54,803 nucleotides of DNA from Nocardiopsis sp. CNR-923 (GTDB taxonomy: Bacteria; Actinomycetota; Actinomycetes; Streptosporangiales; Streptosporangiaceae): positions 1 to 54,803 of the forward strand of contig NZ_MKKC01000082.1 in assembly GCF_001942255.1 (NCBI RefSeq), in the 5' to 3' direction. The notes below the pieces were generated by a model. It ran no database searches. It had not been told where the DNA came from and saw only the letters and a program-made list of their open reading frames with translations. A program made the translations under genes and the position numbers. Below are positions 51,545-54,803 of this stretch, piece by piece; position 1 is the first letter of the stretch, and the number at the start of each line of letters is the position of its first letter.

Positions 51545-52659
51545 TCACCCGGCGTCGATGACGCGAATCGCGTGCTGGTCGCGGTCCGGCTCCAGGAACC
51601 GCAGCAGCCGCAGTCCCTCCTCGACCACCTCGTCGGTCACCGCGGGGTTCAGCGGTTCGAACGGCGCGACCTCGACGGTCGCCGATCCGGGTGCCCGGAC
51701 CACCGTCCACGCGGCGCGCACCTCACCGTCGACGAGGACCGTGGCGGGCGGCATGCCGTTGCGCGCGGAGATCCGCCTGAGCCCGTCGGCGGAGATGACC
51801 CGGCTCCGGTCGGCGTGGCCCCGCAGGAGGTTGTCGAAGTCGTACAGGAAGCGCACGGGGGCGGGGGTGTCGGGGTCCGGACGCGGGGCGCCGGGCAGGT
51901 CGAGGAGTTCCTCGCCGTCCTCGCCGCGCAGCACGACCAACTGGTCGCGGAGGCGGTCGACGACCTCGCGCAGTCGCGTCAGCCCGGACCAGGCCTGCAC
52001 GTCCTTCACCGTCGCCGGACCGAACGCGGCCAGGTAGCGCAGGACGAGCGCCTCGGGATCGGGCCGGGTGTCCAGCGCCAGCCCGGTCCACGTGTCGGCC
52101 GGGGCGAGCGCCGGCGGCCCGGACGCCCCCCACACACCACGCGGCGGGACCTGCACGACCGGCAGGTGGCAGCGGACGACGTAGGCCAGGTCGTCGCCCG
52201 GCACGTTGGGCCACCGCTCGACGAGCCGTGCGCCGAGGTCGGCGGGGGTGAGCGGTTGCTCCTCCAACACGCGCGGCCGGCCGCGGCCACGGCGTCGAGG
52301 TCGAGGCCGCGCGTGGCCCGGCCGTGGCCGCTGTGGGCGAGGTCACGGCTGATGGCCGGTTGCACGGTCGCCCGCAGCCGGGCGAAGTCATGCCCGGTCA
52401 CCAGATGGAGCGTCGATCGCATGAGGGTGGCGCGCACCAGCTCGCCGTCGGTGAGAGCTCGTCCGACCGCGTGCGGGTCCAGGTCCAGGATCCGGCTCTG
52501 GAGACCGGTGTACCAGGTGTGCGTGGTCTGGGCCTGGAGGCCGACCAGGTGCGTGACGACCTCGGCGACCGGCAGGTCGACGCGGCGCAGGAGGTACTGC
52601 CGGGCCAGGGTGGCGCGGTTGACCGCCCGCCGGGTCAGGGTGGTGCCTGTCGTGGTCAT
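51545..52659 (-). CDS. Winged-helix DNA-binding protein (AlkZ/YcaQ-related HTH_42); frameshifted
   Basis: 371 residues after one base is restored near 52275. N-terminal part: LTRRAVNRATLARQYLLRRV, VTHLVGLQAQTTHTWYTGLQ (QxQ-like motif of the family), VRATLMRSTLHLVTGHDFAR. Second part in the next frame: PLTPADLGARLVERWPNVPG, YLAAFGPATVKDVQAWSGLT, RFLYDFDNLLRGHADRSRV, and the end VEVAPFEPLNPAV. The family includes bacterial DNA glycosylases that remove alkylated or crosslinked bases; many actinobacterial members are uncharacterised. Confidence 0.8.
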
Positions 52660-52732
52660 GGGGCCGCCTTCCGGGCGTTGCTGCGTGGGCGCACCCTACC
52701 CGCTGGTTAGCTGGTTCGGCCCGCGCCCGGCC

Positions 52733-52814
52733 CGCAGCGCGGGCGAACCGCAGCGCGGGCGAACCACAGCGCGGGCGAACCACAGCGCGGGCCGAACCAC
52801 AGCGCGGGCCGAAC
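52733..52814. repeat. Five tandem 16-17 bp repeats, unit CRCAGCGCGGGC(C)GAAC
   Basis: Units start at 52733, 52749, 52765, 52781 and 52798; the last two carry an extra C. They fill the gap between the OtsB-GH15 stop (52819) and the winged-helix gene start. Too few, too short and spacerless for CRISPR. A protein-binding array or simple replication slippage are both possible. Confidence 0.85.
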
Positions 52815-52818
52815 CGGC

Positions 52819-54803
52819 TCAGGCACACCGGTCCAACAGCTGGGCGCAGCGGATCAACCCCAGATGCGAGTACGCCTGCGGATGATTGCCCAACGCCCGC
52901 TCCGCGCACGGATCGAACTCCTCGGGAATCAACCCCGTGGGCCCCGCACGGTCCACCAGATGCGCGAACAACTCCTCCGCCTGGGCCCGACGCCCGGTCA
53001 ACAGGTAGGCCTCGACCAACCACGCCGTGCACAGATGGAAACCGCCCTCACCCCCCGGCAGACCGTCATCACGCCGATACCGGTAAACGGTCGGACCGTG
53101 CCGCAGCCCGGCCTCGATCGCCGTCACCGTGGACTGGAACCGCTCGTCCGCCGGGTCCAACAGCCCGGACAGACCGATGTGCAGCGACGCCGCGTCCAGA
53201 TCCTCACCGTCGTAGGCGGTGGTGTACGCCCCCACCGCCTCGTTCCACCCCTTGGCCACGACCTCCGCGGCGATATCGGCGGCCAACGGCTCCCACACCG
53301 GATCCACCCGCCGACCGAACCGCGAGGCCAACCGCACCGCCCGATCCAACGTCACCCAACACATCACCTTGGAGTACACCCGCTGGCGGGGCTCGTCGCG
53401 CTCCTCCCAGATCCCGTGGTCGGCTCGTGCCAGCGCCTGGCCACCGCCTCGGCCATCGCCGCCACCAGCTCCCAGTCCCGGTCGGCCAGCGCCCCGCGCC
53501 CGTGGGCCAGGTCCGCGATCAGCTCGACCACGGGCCCGAACACGTCCAACTGCACCTGGCGGTCAGCGGCGTTGCCCACCCGCACCGGACGCGACCCGGC
53601 GTACCCCGCCAGGTTCTCGATCACCTGTTCAGGGCCCAGGTTCGTGCCGGCCAGCGTGTACAACGGCCGCAACAGCTCAGGAGAGGGCAGCGTGGCCACC
53701 ACCCGGTGCACCCAGTCCAAGAACGCGTCCGCCTCCGCGGTCGACCCCAGCGACACCAGCGAGCGCACCGTCAGGGCCGCGTCGCGCAGCCAGCAGTACC
53801 GGTAGTCCCAGTTGCGCACCCCGCCGATCTCCTCGGGCAGCGAGGTGGTGGCCGCCGCCATCACCCCGCCCGAGGGGGTGCACAGCCCGCGCAGGGTGAG
53901 CGCGGAGCGGGCGGCCAGGTCGTGGGCGGTCACCGGCAGGGTCAGGGTGTCCAGCCAGCCCGCCCAGTGCTCGCGTACCGCCTCTCGCCTGCGCTGGTCG
54001 GGCTCGCCGCCAGCGTCCACCCGCGCCGTTCCCAGTCGCAACTCCAGCACCACCGGGGCCTGGCTGGTGGGGTGGACGCGGGCGCGGGCGGTGTCGCCCC
54101 CTTCGTCGTGGTCGATGACCCAGTCCACCCCGGGGGCGTGCAGCACCATCGGGAACGGGGCGCCCCGCACCGCCAGCCCCTGGGGGTGGGGGCGCAGCCG
54201 CACGGGGGTGCGGCCGAAGTCGGGGCGGGGCGCGAACTCGACGGTGGCCGGGGTGGTGCCGTCGATGACGCGGACCAGGTCGGTGCGTGCGGGGGCGGTG
54301 GCGGGGGCGAGGTAGTCGGTGACCTCCAGGCGGGAGAAGCGGGTGCGCACGGTCATCGTGCCGGGTTCGTAGCGTTGGCCCAGGGGTTGGCCGCCGTGGG
54401 CGGGGGCGATCGCGAACACTCCCGCGCCGCGTCCGCCCAGGACCTCGGCGAAGACCGCGGGGGAGTCGGGTTGGGGGTGGCACAGCCACGCCAGGCGGGC
54501 GTCGGGGCCTACCAGGGCGACCGAGGCGTGGTTGGACAGCAGCGACATCCGCTCGATGGGGGTGGGGTGTTCGCCGTGCACCCAGGTGCGTCGTTCGGTG
54601 GCCAGGGCCCTGAGCAGCGCGGCGGCGGCGGGGGTGTCGGGGACGGTGTGGGCGGCCACGGTGGGGCCCTGGCCCACGCGGATGCCGGTGTCGGGGCCGC
54701 TCAGGTGGAGGAAGACGTCTTCCTCGCCGTCGCCGCCGCCGATGTAGCAGGTGGCGGTGGCCTGGACGTGTTCGCGTAGGGCGGTCAGCGCGGCGGGTTT
54801 GTC
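52819..54803 (-). CDS. Trehalose-phosphatase (OtsB) C-terminus fused to glycoside hydrolase family 15; partial and frameshifted
   Basis: Open to the right edge. The first ~55 residues are the end of an OtsB HAD domain: KPAALTALREHVQATA, TCYIGGGDGEEDVFLHLS, GIRVGQGPTVAAHTV, then TPAAAALLRALATERRTW. A short linker leads into GH15: RMSLLSNHASVALVGPDARL, GGVRNWDYRYCWLRDAALTV, LDVFGPVVELIADLAHGRGA. At ~53420 one C is missing (RRWHEPxHGIWEERDEP) and the enzyme continues in the next frame: VMCWVTLDRAVRLASRFGRR, FHLCTAWLVEAYLLTGRRAQ, EEFDPCAERALGNHPQAYSH, GLIRCAQLL. Fusion suggests trehalose-6-phosphate turnover with a trehalase-like module. The HAD motif reads GGGDGEED where GDDxTDED is usual. Confidence 0.8.

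Noticed and set aside
52733..52814. CRISPR array
   Set aside because: Units of 16-17 bases are contiguous with no spacers and no cas genes are nearby.
48851..52885. A 1344-codon open frame on the plus strand
   Set aside because: It is the GC-bias shadow of four leftward genes; composition is Arg/Gly/Val-rich without motifs, and the opposite strand carries recognisable domains.

Overview
The window is very GC-rich DNA from a filamentous-type actinomycete. The host genes (SigK/RskA pair, fasciclin lipoprotein, sulfite-oxidase-like enzyme, dihydrolipoamide dehydrogenase, OtsB-GH15 trehalose enzyme) fit the Nocardiopsis/Streptomonospora neighbourhood; that placement is inference from gene content, not from a search. 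About three quarters of the window (1 to ~40,090) is one temperate siphovirus-type prophage whose left end lies outside the window. The rest (40,093 to 54,803) is host chromosome.

Prophage layout. Late genes run leftwards from 20.8 kb: prim-pol, small and large terminase, portal, a MuF-like minor head protein fused to a GNAT-like domain, scaffold, decoration and major capsid proteins, five to six connector proteins, major tail protein with an Ig-like domain, tail assembly chaperones with a programmed -1 frameshift, tape measure, distal tail protein, a large fibronectin-type tail protein, holin and PGRP amidase. One rightward gene (501-916) sits against this flow and looks like a moron. The middle (21-25.4 kb) holds an HNH endonuclease, a small membrane protein, an interrupted C5 methyltransferase, and three paralogous unknown genes. 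Each of the three has its own copy of the same promoter, the same leader hairpin and the same terminator. The early operon (25.1-36.9 kb, leftwards) has about 20 overlapping genes: a CHC2-Toprim-helicase, RuvC-like resolvase, DnaQ-like exonuclease, PD-(D/E)XK nuclease with a metal-binding partner, and HTH proteins. At 36.9-37.1 kb there is a divergent switch with repeated CCATGGG boxes, then a rightward repressor, two unknown genes and a large serine integrase. The integrase stop codon abuts a 5'-truncated MFS transporter gene, so the phage appears to have integrated inside that gene.

Host layout. Leftwards: oxidoreductase, fasciclin lipoprotein, sigK, rskA. Divergent from these is an OmpA-domain lipoprotein, followed by a small membrane protein, lpdA, a VTT/DedA-like protein, an unknown acidic protein, a winged-helix protein and an OtsB-GH15 fusion cut by the right window edge.

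Quality warning that affects every reader. At about two dozen places a protein clearly continues in another frame. Nearly all behave like one missing base, two like one extra base, usually in C or G runs, and they occur in host housekeeping genes as well as in the prophage. I treat these as probable sequencing or assembly indels and annotate the genes across them, stating each one. The methyltransferase is different: it carries an in-frame stop codon.
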